Shown here: piece by piece, positions 8,720-18,347 of the stretch | How positions within the stretch are numbered: the stretch's first letter is position 1 | How the letters are laid out: every line of letters begins with the position of its first letter | Assembly: GCF_036503815.1 (NCBI RefSeq) | Contig: NZ_AP027764.1 | Location: 1,240,001-1,304,000 of the forward strand | DNA: 64,000 nt | Reading direction: 5' to 3' | From: Escherichia coli | Lineage (GTDB): Bacteria; Pseudomonadota; Gammaproteobacteria; Enterobacterales; Enterobacteriaceae | Notes under the pieces: generated by a model | What the model was told of the DNA's origin: nothing | Seen by the model: the letters and a program-made list of their open reading frames with translations, nothing else | Database searches by the model: none | Position numbers and translations under genes: made by a program

Positions 8720-9106
8720 ATGTTTCTGAAACAGGGCACGTTTAATTATGAAAAACAGTCCGTGGTGCTCAGTGAGCTGTCCGGGCTGCAGAGAATTGAA
8801 TATCTGGCGTTTGTTCAGCAGCGAACGGCAAAGTTTGATGCCGGGGAGGGAGAACTGCCGGAGGCTGAACGACAGATTGCTTTTCTGCGGATGGGGATGG
8901 ATATCAATGCCTGGCTGGTTTCCCGCTCACTGTGGAATGCGGATCAGTCTAAGGATGTAGAGACGCTTTGCGCATCCGTTATTACAACATGGTCGTATGA
9001 TGCCCTGGGTGCGGGGGCGGAGATGGTTCTGTCGCTGAGCGGTATGGGGGCCATTGATAATGCCGGGGATGATGAGCATGAGGCGCTGACGCCGGAAAAG
9101 TCCTGA
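8720..9106 (+). CDS. Tail assembly chaperone G
   Basis: 128 residues (MFLKQGTFNYEK onward) with the lambda gpG signature LSELSGLQRIEYLA near the N-terminus. With its frameshifted form GT it coats the tape measure and recruits tail tube subunits, and it is absent from the finished virion. The ATG at 8720 is chosen over 8717 because GGAG at 8710-8713 is then six bases away and the protein starts as in lambda. A short stretch upstream of the stop, GGAAAAG at 9094-9100, precedes the minus-one shift into T. Confidence 0.88.
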   Translation: MFLKQGTFNYEKQSVVLSELSGLQRIEYLAFVQQRTAKFDAGEGELPEAERQIAFLRMGMDINAWLVSRSLWNADQSKDVETLCASVITTWSYDALGAGAEMVLSLSGMGAIDNAGDDEHEALTPEKS

Positions 9107-9444
9107 CGCGGGAAATGCAGTTTGTCATGCGGCTTGCCCGGGAGTTCCGGCGGGCAGACTGGCGGCGGATGCTGTCGGAAATGTCAGCCACTGAGCTTGG
9201 TGAGTGGGGCGATTATTTCCGGATGCAGAGCTTCAGTGATGTGTGGATGGATGCGCAGTTTGCCTCGCTGAAGGCATTGATCGTGAGAATGGTGTCCGGC
9301 AGCAATGATGCTGCGGTGGCTGATTTCAGCCTTTTACCGGAAGAGAACGGGATACCGGAGCGAACGGACGAAGAACTGATGCATCTTGGGGAAGGTATTT
9401 CCGGAGGTGTGCGTTATGGACCAGATAGCCAACCTGGTCATTGA
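9100..9444 (+). CDS. T extension of the G-T frameshift protein
   Basis: The frame beginning at 9100 lies minus one to G and is open to 9444. Slipping back one base after the AAG codon at 9098-9100 joins it to G and yields a fusion of about 241 residues. T on its own has an ATG at 9115 but no good ribosome-binding site, as expected if it is only made as GT. In lambda the T domain binds tube protein V and the shift occurs at GGGAAAG. Here the site is GGAAAAG. The final 29 bases overlap the tape measure gene. Confidence 0.8.
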   Translation, partial: VLTREMQFVMRLAREFRRADWRRMLSEMSATELGEWGDYFRMQSFSDVWMDAQFASLKALIVRMVSGSNDAAVADFSLLPEENGIPERTDEELMHLGEGISGGVRYGPDSQPGH

Positions 9445-12400
9445 TTTGGGGATTGATGCGGCAGAGTTTAAAAATGAAATTCCCCGTATCAAAAACCTTC
9501 TGAATGGTGCAGCCAGCGATGCAGAACGGTCTTCTGCCCGTATGCAGCGTTTTATGGAGCGTCAGACTCAGGCCGCCCGGCAGACAACGCAGGCGGCTTC
9601 TTCGGCTGCAACAGCCGCATCCGTCCATGCGCAGACGGTGGAGAAGAACGCACAGGCTCATGAACGCATGGCCCGCGAGGTGGAGAAAACCCGCCAGCGC
9701 ATGGAGGCACTGAGCCAGAAAATGCGCGAGGAACAGGCGCAGGCCATGGCTCTGGCGGAGGCTCAGGATAAAGCGGCTGCTGCGTTTTATCGTCAGATTG
9801 ACAGTGTGAAACAGGCCAGTGCGGGGCTGCAGGAATTACAGCGTATTCAGCAGCAGATCCGACAGGCCAGAAACAGTGGCGGGATTGGTCAGCAGGATTA
9901 TCTGGCGCTGATTTCTGAGGTTACGGCGAAAACCCGTGTTCTTACACAGGCTGAGGAAGAGGCTACCCGACAGAAAGTGGCGTTTATCCGTCAGCTTAAA
10001 GAGCAGGCAACCCGCCAGAATCTTTCATCTTCTGAGTTGCTTCGTGCTAAGGCTGCCCAGCTGGGGGTAAGCAGTGCTGCAGAAGTGTATATCCGCAAAA
10101 TGGAGCAGGCAGGAAAAGCCACGCATTCGCTGGGTCTGAAAAGTGCAGCGGCCCGCCAGGAGATAGGCGTTCTGATAGGTGAACTGGCCCGCGGCAATTT
10201 AGGGGCGCTGAGGGGATCCGGGATAACGCTGGCTAACCGTGCCGGATGGATAGACACACTGATGTCACCGAAAGGCATGATGCTGGGCGGGGTTATTGGC
10301 GGTATTGCCGCGGCTGTCTATGGTCTGGGTAAAGCCTGGTATGACGGTCAGAAGGAGGGGGAAGAATTTAACCGCCAGCTGTCGCTGACGGGGCATTATG
10401 CCGGAGTCACTGCCGGGCAGATGTGGACGCTCAGTCGTGCTATTTCCGGGAATGGTATCACGCAACATGCTGCAGCCGGTGCGCTGGCTCAGGTGGTGGG
10501 GAGTGGTGCATTTCGTGGAAACGATATCGGTATGGTGGCGAGAGCTGCCGCACAGATGGAGCGATCGGTTGGCCAGTCGGTCAGCGATACCATAAGTCAG
10601 TTTAAGCGGCTGAAGGATGATCCTGTAAATGCCGCGAAGGCTCTGGACAATGAGCTGCATTTTCTTACTGCCACTCAGCTTGAGCAGATACGCGTCCTTG
10701 GGGAACAGGGGCGGTCCAGTGATGCGGCACGGATAGCCATGTCTGCACTGGCAGAGGAAACCGGTCGGCGTACTGCGGATATTGATAATAACCTCAATGC
10801 GCTGGGCAGTACGCTGAAGTATCTGTCTGATTTATGGAGTCGTTTCTGGGATGCGGCCATGAATATTGGTCGTGAAGACTCGCTGGATGAACAGATTTCC
10901 GCTTTACAGGAGAAAGTGTCGCGGGCGAAAAGACTCCCTTGGACGGCATCATCTTCTCAGGTTGAGTACGATCAGCAGCGTCTTAACGAGCTTCAGGAGA
11001 AAAAACGCCAGAAGGATTTGCAGGATGCAAAAGAGCAGGCAGAGCGGAATTATCAGGAGCAACAGAAACGCCGTAATGCTGAAAATGCTGCACTGAACCG
11101 GATGAATGAAACGGAAGCAGCACGACATCAGCGTGAAATTGCGCGTATTAATGCCATGCAGTACGCCGATCAGACTGTCAGGGATGCGGCGATACAACGT
11201 GAAAATGAACGTTACGAGAAAGCCCTGGCATCCGGTAAGAAAAAAACACGCGAAACCCGTAATGATGAGGCCACCCGGTTATTGCTGCAGTACAGTCAGC
11301 AACAGGCACAGGTGGAAGGACAGATTGCTGCTGCCAGACAGTCAGCAGGCATTGCCACGGAAAGGATGACAGAAGCGCATAAACAGCTTCTGGCTCTGCA
11401 GCAGCGCATCAGCGACCTGGACGGGAAAAAACTGACGGCAGATGAAAAGAGTGTGCTGGCCCGTAAAGATGAACTGATTCAGGCACTGACGCTGCTGGAT
11501 GTAAAACAGCAGGAGCTTCAGAAACAGACGGCACTCAACGAGCTGAAGAAAAAAACAATTCAGCTGACCAGTCAACTGGCTGAAGAAGAGCGTGCTCAGC
11601 GTCAACAACATAATCTGGATATCGCCACGGTGGGTATGGGTGATCAGCAGCGGCAGCGATATCAGGTACAACTGAGTCTTCGTCAGAAATACCAGCAACA
11701 GCTGGAGCAGTTGAGGCGGGATAGTGAGCAGAAAGGGACATATAACACGGATGACTACAGAAAGGCCGAGCAGGCGCTGACGGAGAGCCTGAACCGACAA
11801 CTGAATGAGAATCGCCGTTACTGGCAACAGCTTGAAATTGCTCAGGGTAACTGGAAAAGCGGAGTCCTGCGTGCACTCCAGAATGTCACTGAGAATGCGG
11901 ATAACACAGCCTGGACAGTGGAACAGTTGTTCACGTCTGCGTTCAGTAGCATGAGTGACTGGCTGGCGACATTCTGTACTACAGGCAAACTCAATTTCAA
12001 ATCTTTTACTTCTTCTGTGCTGTCAGATATGTCCAGAATCATGGCTCAGATAGCTTTAATGAAAGCGGTAAAAGGCATTGCTTCCGCGCTGCCTTTTGAT
12101 TTTGTAGCCAATGCTGATGGCGGTGTTTATCAGTCGGCTGATTTGAGTCGCTACAGTGGCACGGTGGTTAACCGTCCGACGTTTTTTGCTTTTGCAAAAG
12201 GCGCGGGTGTGATGGGGGAAGCGGGACCTGAAGCCATTCTGCCACTGCGTCGTGGTGCTGACGGTAAGCTGGGGGTTGTGGCGGATATTGGTGGTTCAGG
12301 TATGGCGATGTTTGCCCCGCAGTACAACATTGAGATCAATAACGATGGCACGAACGGGCAGATAGGTCCGGCTGCCCTGAAGGTGGTTTATGACCTTGGG

Positions 12401-12472
12401 AAAAAAGCGGCAGCGGACTTTATGCAACAGCAGGCCCGTGATGGTGGTCGGTTAAGTGGAGCATATCGGTAA
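9416..12472 (+). CDS. Tail tape measure protein H
   Basis: 1018 residues, the longest late gene except J. Its length sets tail length: lambda gpH is 853, so this tail should be somewhat longer. Long Gln/Ala/Arg-rich coiled coils occupy about residues 30-240 and 490-830. A glycine-rich hydrophobic segment (MMLGGVIGGIAAAVYGLG) lies near 287-304. The C-terminal 150 residues contain FAKGAGVMGEAGPEAILPL, typical of lambda-type tape measures. GGAGGT at 9403-9408 fixes the ATG at 9416. The stop overlaps M by one base. Confidence 0.92.
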   Translation: MDQIANLVIDLGIDAAEFKNEIPRIKNLLNGAASDAERSSARMQRFMERQTQAARQTTQAASSAATAASVHAQTVEKNAQAHERMAREVEKTRQRMEALSQKMREEQAQAMALAEAQDKAAAAFYRQIDSVKQASAGLQELQRIQQQIRQARNSGGIGQQDYLALISEVTAKTRVLTQAEEEATRQKVAFIRQLKEQATRQNLSSSELLRAKAAQLGVSSAAEVYIRKMEQAGKATHSLGLKSAAARQEIGVLIGELARGNLGALRGSGITLANRAGWIDTLMSPKGMMLGGVIGGIAAAVYGLGKAWYDGQKEGEEFNRQLSLTGHYAGVTAGQMWTLSRAISGNGITQHAAAGALAQVVGSGAFRGNDIGMVARAAAQMERSVGQSVSDTISQFKRLKDDPVNAAKALDNELHFLTATQLEQIRVLGEQGRSSDAARIAMSALAEETGRRTADIDNNLNALGSTLKYLSDLWSRFWDAAMNIGREDSLDEQISALQEKVSRAKRLPWTASSSQVEYDQQRLNELQEKKRQKDLQDAKEQAERNYQEQQKRRNAENAALNRMNETEAARHQREIARINAMQYADQTVRDAAIQRENERYEKALASGKKKTRETRNDEATRLLLQYSQQQAQVEGQIAAARQSAGIATERMTEAHKQLLALQQRISDLDGKKLTADEKSVLARKDELIQALTLLDVKQQELQKQTALNELKKKTIQLTSQLAEEERAQRQQHNLDIATVGMGDQQRQRYQVQLSLRQKYQQQLEQLRRDSEQKGTYNTDDYRKAEQALTESLNRQLNENRRYWQQLEIAQGNWKSGVLRALQNVTENADNTAWTVEQLFTSAFSSMSDWLATFCTTGKLNFKSFTSSVLSDMSRIMAQIALMKAVKGIASALPFDFVANADGGVYQSADLSRYSGTVVNRPTFFAFAKGAGVMGEAGPEAILPLRRGADGKLGVVADIGGSGMAMFAPQYNIEINNDGTNGQIGPAALKVVYDLGKKAAADFMQQQARDGGRLSGAYR

Positions 12473-12801
12473 TGGAGACGTTTCACTGGAAAGTGCGCCC
12501 GGATATGAATGTGGTATCAGAGCCGAAAGTGGTGACAGTGAAGCTGGGCGATGGTTATGAACAGCGTCGTGCGGCGGGACTGAATAACCAGTTGTCGACT
12601 TACAGCGTGACGATACGTGTTCGTAAATGTGAACACCCATCTTTAAAAGCCTTTCTGGAACGGCACGGTGGCGTCCGCGCATTTCAGTGGACGCCACCTT
12701 ATGGCTGGAAACCGATTAGGGTGGTTTGTCGTAAATGGTCGGCAAGCGTGGGGGCGCTGTGGGTAACCATAACGGCAGATTTTGAACAGGTCGTGGCATA
12801 G
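12472..12801 (+). CDS. Minor tail protein M
   Basis: 109 residues, the same length as lambda gpM, starting METFHWKVRP and containing the family block VKLGDGYEQR. It is a tail-tip structural protein in the order H-M-L-K-I-J. The ATG at 12472 overlaps the tape measure TAA. Confidence 0.92.
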   Translation: METFHWKVRPDMNVVSEPKVVTVKLGDGYEQRRAAGLNNQLSTYSVTIRVRKCEHPSLKAFLERHGGVRAFQWTPPYGWKPIRVVCRKWSASVGALWVTITADFEQVVA

Positions 12802-12810
12802 GAGGCTCTG

Positions 12811-13509
12811 ATGCAGGATATTCCACAGGAAACACATCATGAGACGACACGCCTCACTCAGTCAGCCCAGGTGGTGCTCTGGGAAATCGATCTGACAGAG
12901 GTCGGTGGTGAACGTTATTTTTTCTGTAATGAGCAGAACGAAAAAGGTGAGCCGGTTACCTGGCAGGGGCGGCAGTATCAGGCATACCCCATTCAGGGGA
13001 CAGGATTTGAACTGAACGGCAAGGGCAGTGCTGCCCGTCCGACACTGACGGTTTCTAACCTGCACGGCATGGTCACGGGGATGGCGGAAGACCTGCAGAG
13101 TCTGGTCGGCGGAACGGTGGTCCGGCGTAAGGCTTACGCCCGTTTTCTGGATGCGGTGAACTTCGTCAACGGAAACAGCGACGCCGATCCGGAGCAGGAG
13201 GTGATCAGCCGCTGGCGCATAGAGCAGTGCAGCGAACTGAGTGCGGTCAGTGCCTCCTTTGTGTTGTCCACACCGACGGAAACGGATGGTGCCGTTTTTC
13301 CGGGGCGCATCATGCTGGCTAATACCTGCACCTGGACCTATCGCGGTGATGAGTGCGGTTATCACGGTCCGGCTGTCGCGGATGAATATGATCAGCCGAC
13401 GTCCGATATCACGAAGGATAAATGCAGCAAATGCCTGAGTGGCTGTAAGTTCCGCAATAATGTCGGCAACTTTGGCGGCTTCCTTTCCATTAACAAACTT
13501 TCGCAGTAA
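12811..13509 (+). CDS. Minor tail protein L, iron-sulfur type
   Basis: 232 residues, equal to lambda gpL. The C-terminal domain carries a cysteine cluster (C173, C182, C205, C208, C212) that matches the iron-sulfur-binding domain shown for lambda gpL. The protein is part of the tail tip at the junction of tube and central fibre. AGGAGG upstream of 12811 gives a clear ribosome-binding site. It is six bases from K. Confidence 0.93.
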   Translation: MQDIPQETHHETTRLTQSAQVVLWEIDLTEVGGERYFFCNEQNEKGEPVTWQGRQYQAYPIQGTGFELNGKGSAARPTLTVSNLHGMVTGMAEDLQSLVGGTVVRRKAYARFLDAVNFVNGNSDADPEQEVISRWRIEQCSELSAVSASFVLSTPTETDGAVFPGRIMLANTCTWTYRGDECGYHGPAVADEYDQPTSDITKDKCSKCLSGCKFRNNVGNFGGFLSINKLSQ

Positions 13510-13514
13510 ATCCC

Positions 13515-14258
13515 ATGACAGAGACAGAATCAGCGATTCTGGCGCACGCCCGGCGATGTGCGCCAGCGGAGTCGTGCGGCTTCGTGGTGAGAACGCCGGA
13601 AGGGGAAAGATATTTTCCCTGCGTGAATATCTCCGGTGAGCCGGAGGAGTATTTCCGGATGTCGCCGGAGGACTGGCTGCGGGCAGAGATGCAGGGTGAG
13701 ATTGTGGCGCTGGTCCACAGCCACCCCGGTGGTCTGCCCTGGCTGAGTGAGGCTGACCGGCGGCTGCAGGTGCAGAGTGATTTGCCGTGGTGGCTGGTCT
13801 GCCGGGGTGAGATTCATAAATTCCGCTGTGTGCCGCATCTCACCGGGCGGCGCTTTGAGCACGGGGTGACGGACTGTTACACGCTGTTCCGGGATGCTTA
13901 CCATCTGGCGGGGATTGAGATGCCGGATTTTCATCGTGAGGATGACTGGTGGCGTCACGGTCAGAATCTCTATCTGGATAATCTGGAGGCAACTGGGCTA
14001 TATCAGGTGCCGTTGTCAGCGGCGCAGCCGGGCGATGTGCTGCTGTGCTGTTTTGGTTCATCGGTGCCGAATCATGCCGCTATTTACTGCGGCGACGGCG
14101 AGCTGCTGCACCATATTCCTGAACAACTGAGCAAACGAGAGAGGTATACCGACAAATGGCAGCGACGCACACACTCCCTCTGGCGTCACCGGGCATGGCA
14201 CGCATCTGCCTTTACGGGGATTTGCAACGATTTGGCCGCCGCATCGACCTTCGTGTGA
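13515..14258 (+). CDS. Tail tip protein K with JAMM and NlpC/P60 domains
   Basis: 247 residues with two peptidase-like domains. The N-terminal JAB/MPN domain has E19 and the full metal motif HSH(x7)SxxD at H68, H70, S78 and D81. The C-terminal NlpC/P60 domain has C121 and H187 as expected catalytic residues. In lambda gpK is required for tail tip assembly and is thought to cut peptidoglycan during entry. It overlaps gene I by 103 bases, as in lambda. Confidence 0.92.
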   Translation: MTETESAILAHARRCAPAESCGFVVRTPEGERYFPCVNISGEPEEYFRMSPEDWLRAEMQGEIVALVHSHPGGLPWLSEADRRLQVQSDLPWWLVCRGEIHKFRCVPHLTGRRFEHGVTDCYTLFRDAYHLAGIEMPDFHREDDWWRHGQNLYLDNLEATGLYQVPLSAAQPGDVLLCCFGSSVPNHAAIYCGDGELLHHIPEQLSKRERYTDKWQRRTHSLWRHRAWHASAFTGICNDLAAASTFV

Positions 14259-14803
14259 AAACGGGGGCCGAAGTCATCCGGGCGCTGGCCACACAGCTCC
14301 CGGCGTTTCGTCAGAAACTGAATGAGGGCTGGTATCAGGTGCGCATTGCCGGGCGTGATGCAGGCGAAAATGAATTATCTGCCCGTCTTAATGAGCCGCT
14401 GGCAAATGGTGCCGTGATCCACATCGTGCCGCGTCTGGCGGGAGCTAAAAGTGGCGGTGTGTTTCAGGTGGTGCTTGGGGCGGCGCTGATTGCGGTGGCA
14501 TGGTGGAATCCTGTGGGTTGGCTGGGTGCCGCGGCTGTATCGGGCATGTATGCGGCAGGGGCCAGTATGATCCTGGGCGGAGTGGCGCAGATGCTGGCAC
14601 CGAAAGCCAGGACGCCCACGGCAGCCAGTACAGATAACGGCAAACAGAACACGTATTTCTCCTCACTGGATAACATGGTTGCCCAGGGCAATGTTCTGCC
14701 CGTTCTGTACGGTGAAATGCGCGTGGGGTCGCGGGTGGTTTCTCAGGAGATCAGCACGGCAGACGAAGGGGATGGTGGTCAGGTTGTGGTGATTGGTCGC
14801 TGA
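14156..14803 (+). CDS. Tail assembly protein I
   Basis: 215 residues in the lambda gpI family (223 residues). The N-terminal half has a ubiquitin-like pattern (ARICLYGDLQRFGRRIDLRV). A glycine/alanine-rich hydrophobic stretch (about 101-146) could span a membrane or pack in the tip. The start lies deep inside K in another frame. The protein is needed for tip assembly but has not been found in finished lambda tails. Confidence 0.9.
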   Translation: MAATHTLPLASPGMARICLYGDLQRFGRRIDLRVKTGAEVIRALATQLPAFRQKLNEGWYQVRIAGRDAGENELSARLNEPLANGAVIHIVPRLAGAKSGGVFQVVLGAALIAVAWWNPVGWLGAAAVSGMYAAGASMILGGVAQMLAPKARTPTAASTDNGKQNTYFSSLDNMVAQGNVLPVLYGEMRVGSRVVSQEISTADEGDGGQVVVIGR

Positions 14804-14822
14804 TACAAAATGTTTTATGTGA

Positions 14823-14842
14823 AACCGCCTGCGGGCGGTTTT
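14823..14842 (+). terminator. Hairpin between I and J
   Basis: AACCGCC (14823-14829), loop TGCG, GGCGGTT (14834-14840) followed by a short T run. Seven-base-pair stem with a weak U-tract; possible intrinsic terminator or RNA stability element. Confidence 0.45.
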
Positions 14843-14863
14843 GTCGTTTATGGAGCGTGAGGA

Positions 14864-17800
14864 ATGGGTAAAGGCAGCAGTAAGGGGCATACCCCGCGCG
14901 AAGCGAAGGACAACCTGAAGTCCACGCAGTTGCTGAGTGTGATCGATGCCATCAGCGAAGGGCCGGTTGAAGGTCCTGTGGAGGGATTAAAAAGTGTGCT
15001 GCTGAACAGTACGCCGGTGCTGGACAATGAGGGGAATACCAACATCTCCGGCGTCACGGTGGTGTTCCGGGCCGGTGAGCAGGAGCAGTCACCGCCGGAG
15101 GGATTTGAATCCTCCGGCTCCGAGACGGTGCTGGGTACGGAAGTGAAATATGACACGCCGATCACCCGGACCATCACGTCGGCAAACATCGACCGTCTGC
15201 GCTTTACCTTCGGTGTACAGGCACTGGTGGAAACCACCTCAAAGGGAGACAGGAATCCGTCGGAAGTCCGCCTGCTGGTTCAGATACAGCGTAACGGTGG
15301 CTGGGTGACGGAAAAAGACATCACCATTAAGGGCAAAACCACCTCGCAGTATCTGGCCTCGGTGATGGTGGATAACCTGCCTCCGCGCCCGTTCAATATC
15401 CGGATGCGCAGGATGACACCGGACAGCACTACAGACCAGCTGCAGAACAAAACGCTCTGGTCGTCATACACCGAAATCATCGATGTGAAACAGTGCTACC
15501 CGAACACGGCACTGGTCGGCGTACAGGTGGACTCGGAGCAGTTCGGCAGCCAGCAGGTGAGTCGTAATTATCATCTTCGCGGGCGCATTCTGCAGGTGCC
15601 GTCGAACTATAACCCGCAGACGCGACAATACAGCGGTATCTGGGACGGAACGTTAAAACCAGCATACAGCAACAACATGGCCTGGTGTCTGTGGGATATG
15701 CTGACCCACCCGCGCTACGGCATGAGGAAACGTCTTGGTGCGGCGGATGTGGACAAATGGGCGCTGTATGTCATCGGCCAGTACTGCGACCAGTCAGTGC
15801 CGGACGGTTTTGGCGGCACGGAGCCGCGCATCACCTGTAATGCGTACCTGACCACACAGCGCAAGGCGTGGGATGTGCTCAGTGATTTCTGCTCGGCGAT
15901 GCGCTGTATGCCGGTATGGAACGGGCAGACGCTGACGTTCGTGCAGGACCGACCGTCGGATAAGGTGTGGACCTATAACCGCAGTAATGTGGTGATGCCG
16001 GATGATGGCGCGCCGTTCCGCTACAGCTTCAGCGCCCTGAAGGACCGCCATAATGCCGTTGAGGTGAACTGGATTGACCCGAACAACGGCTGGGAGACGG
16101 CGACAGAGCTTGTTGAAGATACGCAGGCCATTGCCCGTTACGGTCGTAATGTTACGAAGATGGATGCCTTTGGCTGTACCAGCCGGGGGCAGGCACACCG
16201 CGCCGGGCTGTGGCTGATTAAAACGGAGCTGCTGGAGACGCAGACCGTGGACTTCAGCGTGGGTGCTGAAGGGCTTCGCCATGTACCGGGCGATGTCATT
16301 GAAATCTGCGATGATGACTATGCCGGTATCAGCATCGGCGGGCGCGTGCTGGCGGTAAACAGCCAGACCCGGACGCTGACGCTCGACCGTGAAATCACGC
16401 TGCCATCCTCCGGTACCACGCTGATAAGCCTGGTTGACGGAAGTGGCAATCCGGTCAGCGTGGAGGTCCAGTCCGTCACCGACGGCGTGAAGGTAAAAGT
16501 GAGCCGTGTTCCTGACGGCGTTGCTGGATACAGCGTATGGGGGCTGAAGCTGCCGACGCTGCGCCAGCGCCTGTTCCGCTGCGTGAGTATCCGTGAGAAC
16601 GATGACGGCACGTATGCCATCACTGCCGTGCAGCATGTACCGGAGAAAGAAGCCATCGTGGATAACGGGGCGCACTTTGACGGTGACCAGAGCGGCACGG
16701 TGAATGGTGTCACGCCGCCAGCAGTGCAGCATCTGACCGCAGAAGTCACCGCAGACAGCGGGGAATACCAGGTGCTGGCGCGCTGGGATACGCCGAAGGT
16801 GGTGAAGGGGGTGAGCTTTATGCTTCGCCTGACCGTGGCAGCGGATGACGGCAGTGAGCGGCTGGTCAGCACGGCCCGGACGACGGAAACCACATACCGC
16901 TTCACGCAACTGGCGCTGGGAAACTACAGGCTGATAGTCCGGGCGGCAAATGCCTGGGGGCAGCAGGGCGATCCGGCATCGGTATCGTTCCGGATTGCCG
17001 CACCGGCAGCGCCGTCGCGGATTGAGCTGACGCCGGGCTATTTTCAGATAACCGCCACGCCGCATCTTGCGGTTTATGATCCGACGGTACAGTTTGAGTT
17101 CTGGTTCTCGGAAAAGCGGATTGCGGATATCAGGCAGGTTGAAACCACAGCCCGCTATCTTGGCACGGCGCTGTACTGGATAGCCGCCAGTATCAATATC
17201 AAACCGGGCCATGATTATTATTTTTACGTTCGCAGTGTGAACACCATCGGCAAATCGACATTCGTGGAGGCTGTCGGTCGGGCGAGCGATGATGCGGAAG
17301 GTTACCTGGATTTTTTCAAAGGCCAGATAACCGAATCCCATCTCGGCAAGGAGCTGCTGGAAAAAGTCGAGCTGACGGAGGATAACGCCAGCAAACTGGA
17401 GGAGTTTTCGAAAGAGTGGAAGGACGCCAACGATAAATGGAATGCCATGTGGGGCGTCAAAATTGAGCAGACCGAAGACGGTAAGCATTATGTCGCGGGG
17501 CTTGGCCTCAGCATGGAGGATACAGAGGAAGGCAAACTGAGCCAGTTTCTGGTTGCCGCCAATCGTATCGCGTTTATTGACCCGGCAAACGGGAATGAAA
17601 CGCCGATGTTTGTGGCGCAGGGCAACCAGATATTTATGAACGACGTGTTCCTCAAACGCCTGACGGCCCCCACCATTACCAGTGGTGGAAATCCACCGGC
17701 ATTTTCCCTGACATCAGACGGGAGACTGACGGCGAAAAATGCGGATATCAGTGGCAGTGTGAATGCGAACTCAGGAACGCTCAACAATGTCACGATTAAC

Positions 17801-18277
17801 CAGAACTGTACGATTAAGGGCATGCTGGAGGCGACCCAGGTCAGAGGGGATTTCGTTAAAGCTGTATCAAAAGCCTTCCCGAAAAAAGTCGGTACGTGGG
17901 GTAACACGGAAACACCAAACGGTACGGTTACAGTCACCATCAGCGATGATCATAACTTTGACCGCCAGATTATTATTCCGCCCATTATTTTTAACGGTAT
18001 AGCGTATGACGATCCGGGGAGCGGAAATAACCCCGGAGGCACGCGATACACGGGTTATGGTTTTGAAGTTCGCAAAAACGGCGTATTAATCGCGTCCAGA
18101 GAAACTAAAGGGGCCATTCCCGGTAGTTACAGTGCGGTTATTGATATGCCGAGTGGCAGGGGAAGCGTCACTCTGGAGTTTAAGGTTTTCCAGAAAGGCA
18201 ATCAGGGGGCAGGCAATATCACCGACTGTACGGTGATTGTGACCAAAAAAGCCGCTTCCGGCATCAGTATTCGTTGA
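14864..18277 (+). CDS. Central tail fibre / host specificity protein J
   Basis: 1137 residues, close to lambda J (1132). The N-terminal three quarters build the tail tip hub, and the middle has fibronectin-type III-like repeats (around residues 620-800). The C-terminal 150-250 residues bind the receptor and are the part expected to differ from lambda, where the target is LamB. Here the end (VGTWGNTETPNGTVTVTISDD onward) is not obviously the LamB-binding sequence, so the receptor cannot be named. GTGAGG at 14857-14862 precedes the start. Confidence 0.93.
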   Translation: MGKGSSKGHTPREAKDNLKSTQLLSVIDAISEGPVEGPVEGLKSVLLNSTPVLDNEGNTNISGVTVVFRAGEQEQSPPEGFESSGSETVLGTEVKYDTPITRTITSANIDRLRFTFGVQALVETTSKGDRNPSEVRLLVQIQRNGGWVTEKDITIKGKTTSQYLASVMVDNLPPRPFNIRMRRMTPDSTTDQLQNKTLWSSYTEIIDVKQCYPNTALVGVQVDSEQFGSQQVSRNYHLRGRILQVPSNYNPQTRQYSGIWDGTLKPAYSNNMAWCLWDMLTHPRYGMRKRLGAADVDKWALYVIGQYCDQSVPDGFGGTEPRITCNAYLTTQRKAWDVLSDFCSAMRCMPVWNGQTLTFVQDRPSDKVWTYNRSNVVMPDDGAPFRYSFSALKDRHNAVEVNWIDPNNGWETATELVEDTQAIARYGRNVTKMDAFGCTSRGQAHRAGLWLIKTELLETQTVDFSVGAEGLRHVPGDVIEICDDDYAGISIGGRVLAVNSQTRTLTLDREITLPSSGTTLISLVDGSGNPVSVEVQSVTDGVKVKVSRVPDGVAGYSVWGLKLPTLRQRLFRCVSIRENDDGTYAITAVQHVPEKEAIVDNGAHFDGDQSGTVNGVTPPAVQHLTAEVTADSGEYQVLARWDTPKVVKGVSFMLRLTVAADDGSERLVSTARTTETTYRFTQLALGNYRLIVRAANAWGQQGDPASVSFRIAAPAAPSRIELTPGYFQITATPHLAVYDPTVQFEFWFSEKRIADIRQVETTARYLGTALYWIAASINIKPGHDYYFYVRSVNTIGKSTFVEAVGRASDDAEGYLDFFKGQITESHLGKELLEKVELTEDNASKLEEFSKEWKDANDKWNAMWGVKIEQTEDGKHYVAGLGLSMEDTEEGKLSQFLVAANRIAFIDPANGNETPMFVAQGNQIFMNDVFLKRLTAPTITSGGNPPAFSLTSDGRLTAKNADISGSVNANSGTLNNVTINQNCTIKGMLEATQVRGDFVKAVSKAFPKKVGTWGNTETPNGTVTVTISDDHNFDRQIIIPPIIFNGIAYDDPGSGNNPGGTRYTGYGFEVRKNGVLIASRETKGAIPGSYSAVIDMPSGRGSVTLEFKVFQKGNQGAGNITDCTVIVTKKAASGISIR

Positions 18278-18299
18278 AATATTTATAACCCCAATAAAG

Positions 18300-18323
18300 G
18301 GCGTCAGGAATGACGCCTTTTTT
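18300..18323 (+). terminator. Intrinsic terminator after J
   Basis: GGCGTCA (18300-18306), loop GGAA, TGACGCC (18311-18317), then six T. Strong stem with a tetraloop and U-tract. Confidence 0.8.
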
Positions 18324-18347
18324 ATTGCAGAAAAGCGAGAGGTAATT

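Noticed and set aside
15794..17488. 564-residue open frame on the minus strand inside gene J
   Set aside because: It is antisense to J, has no ribosome-binding site and a composition (Arg, His, Gln, Ala rich) typical of shadow frames. J itself is clearly conserved.
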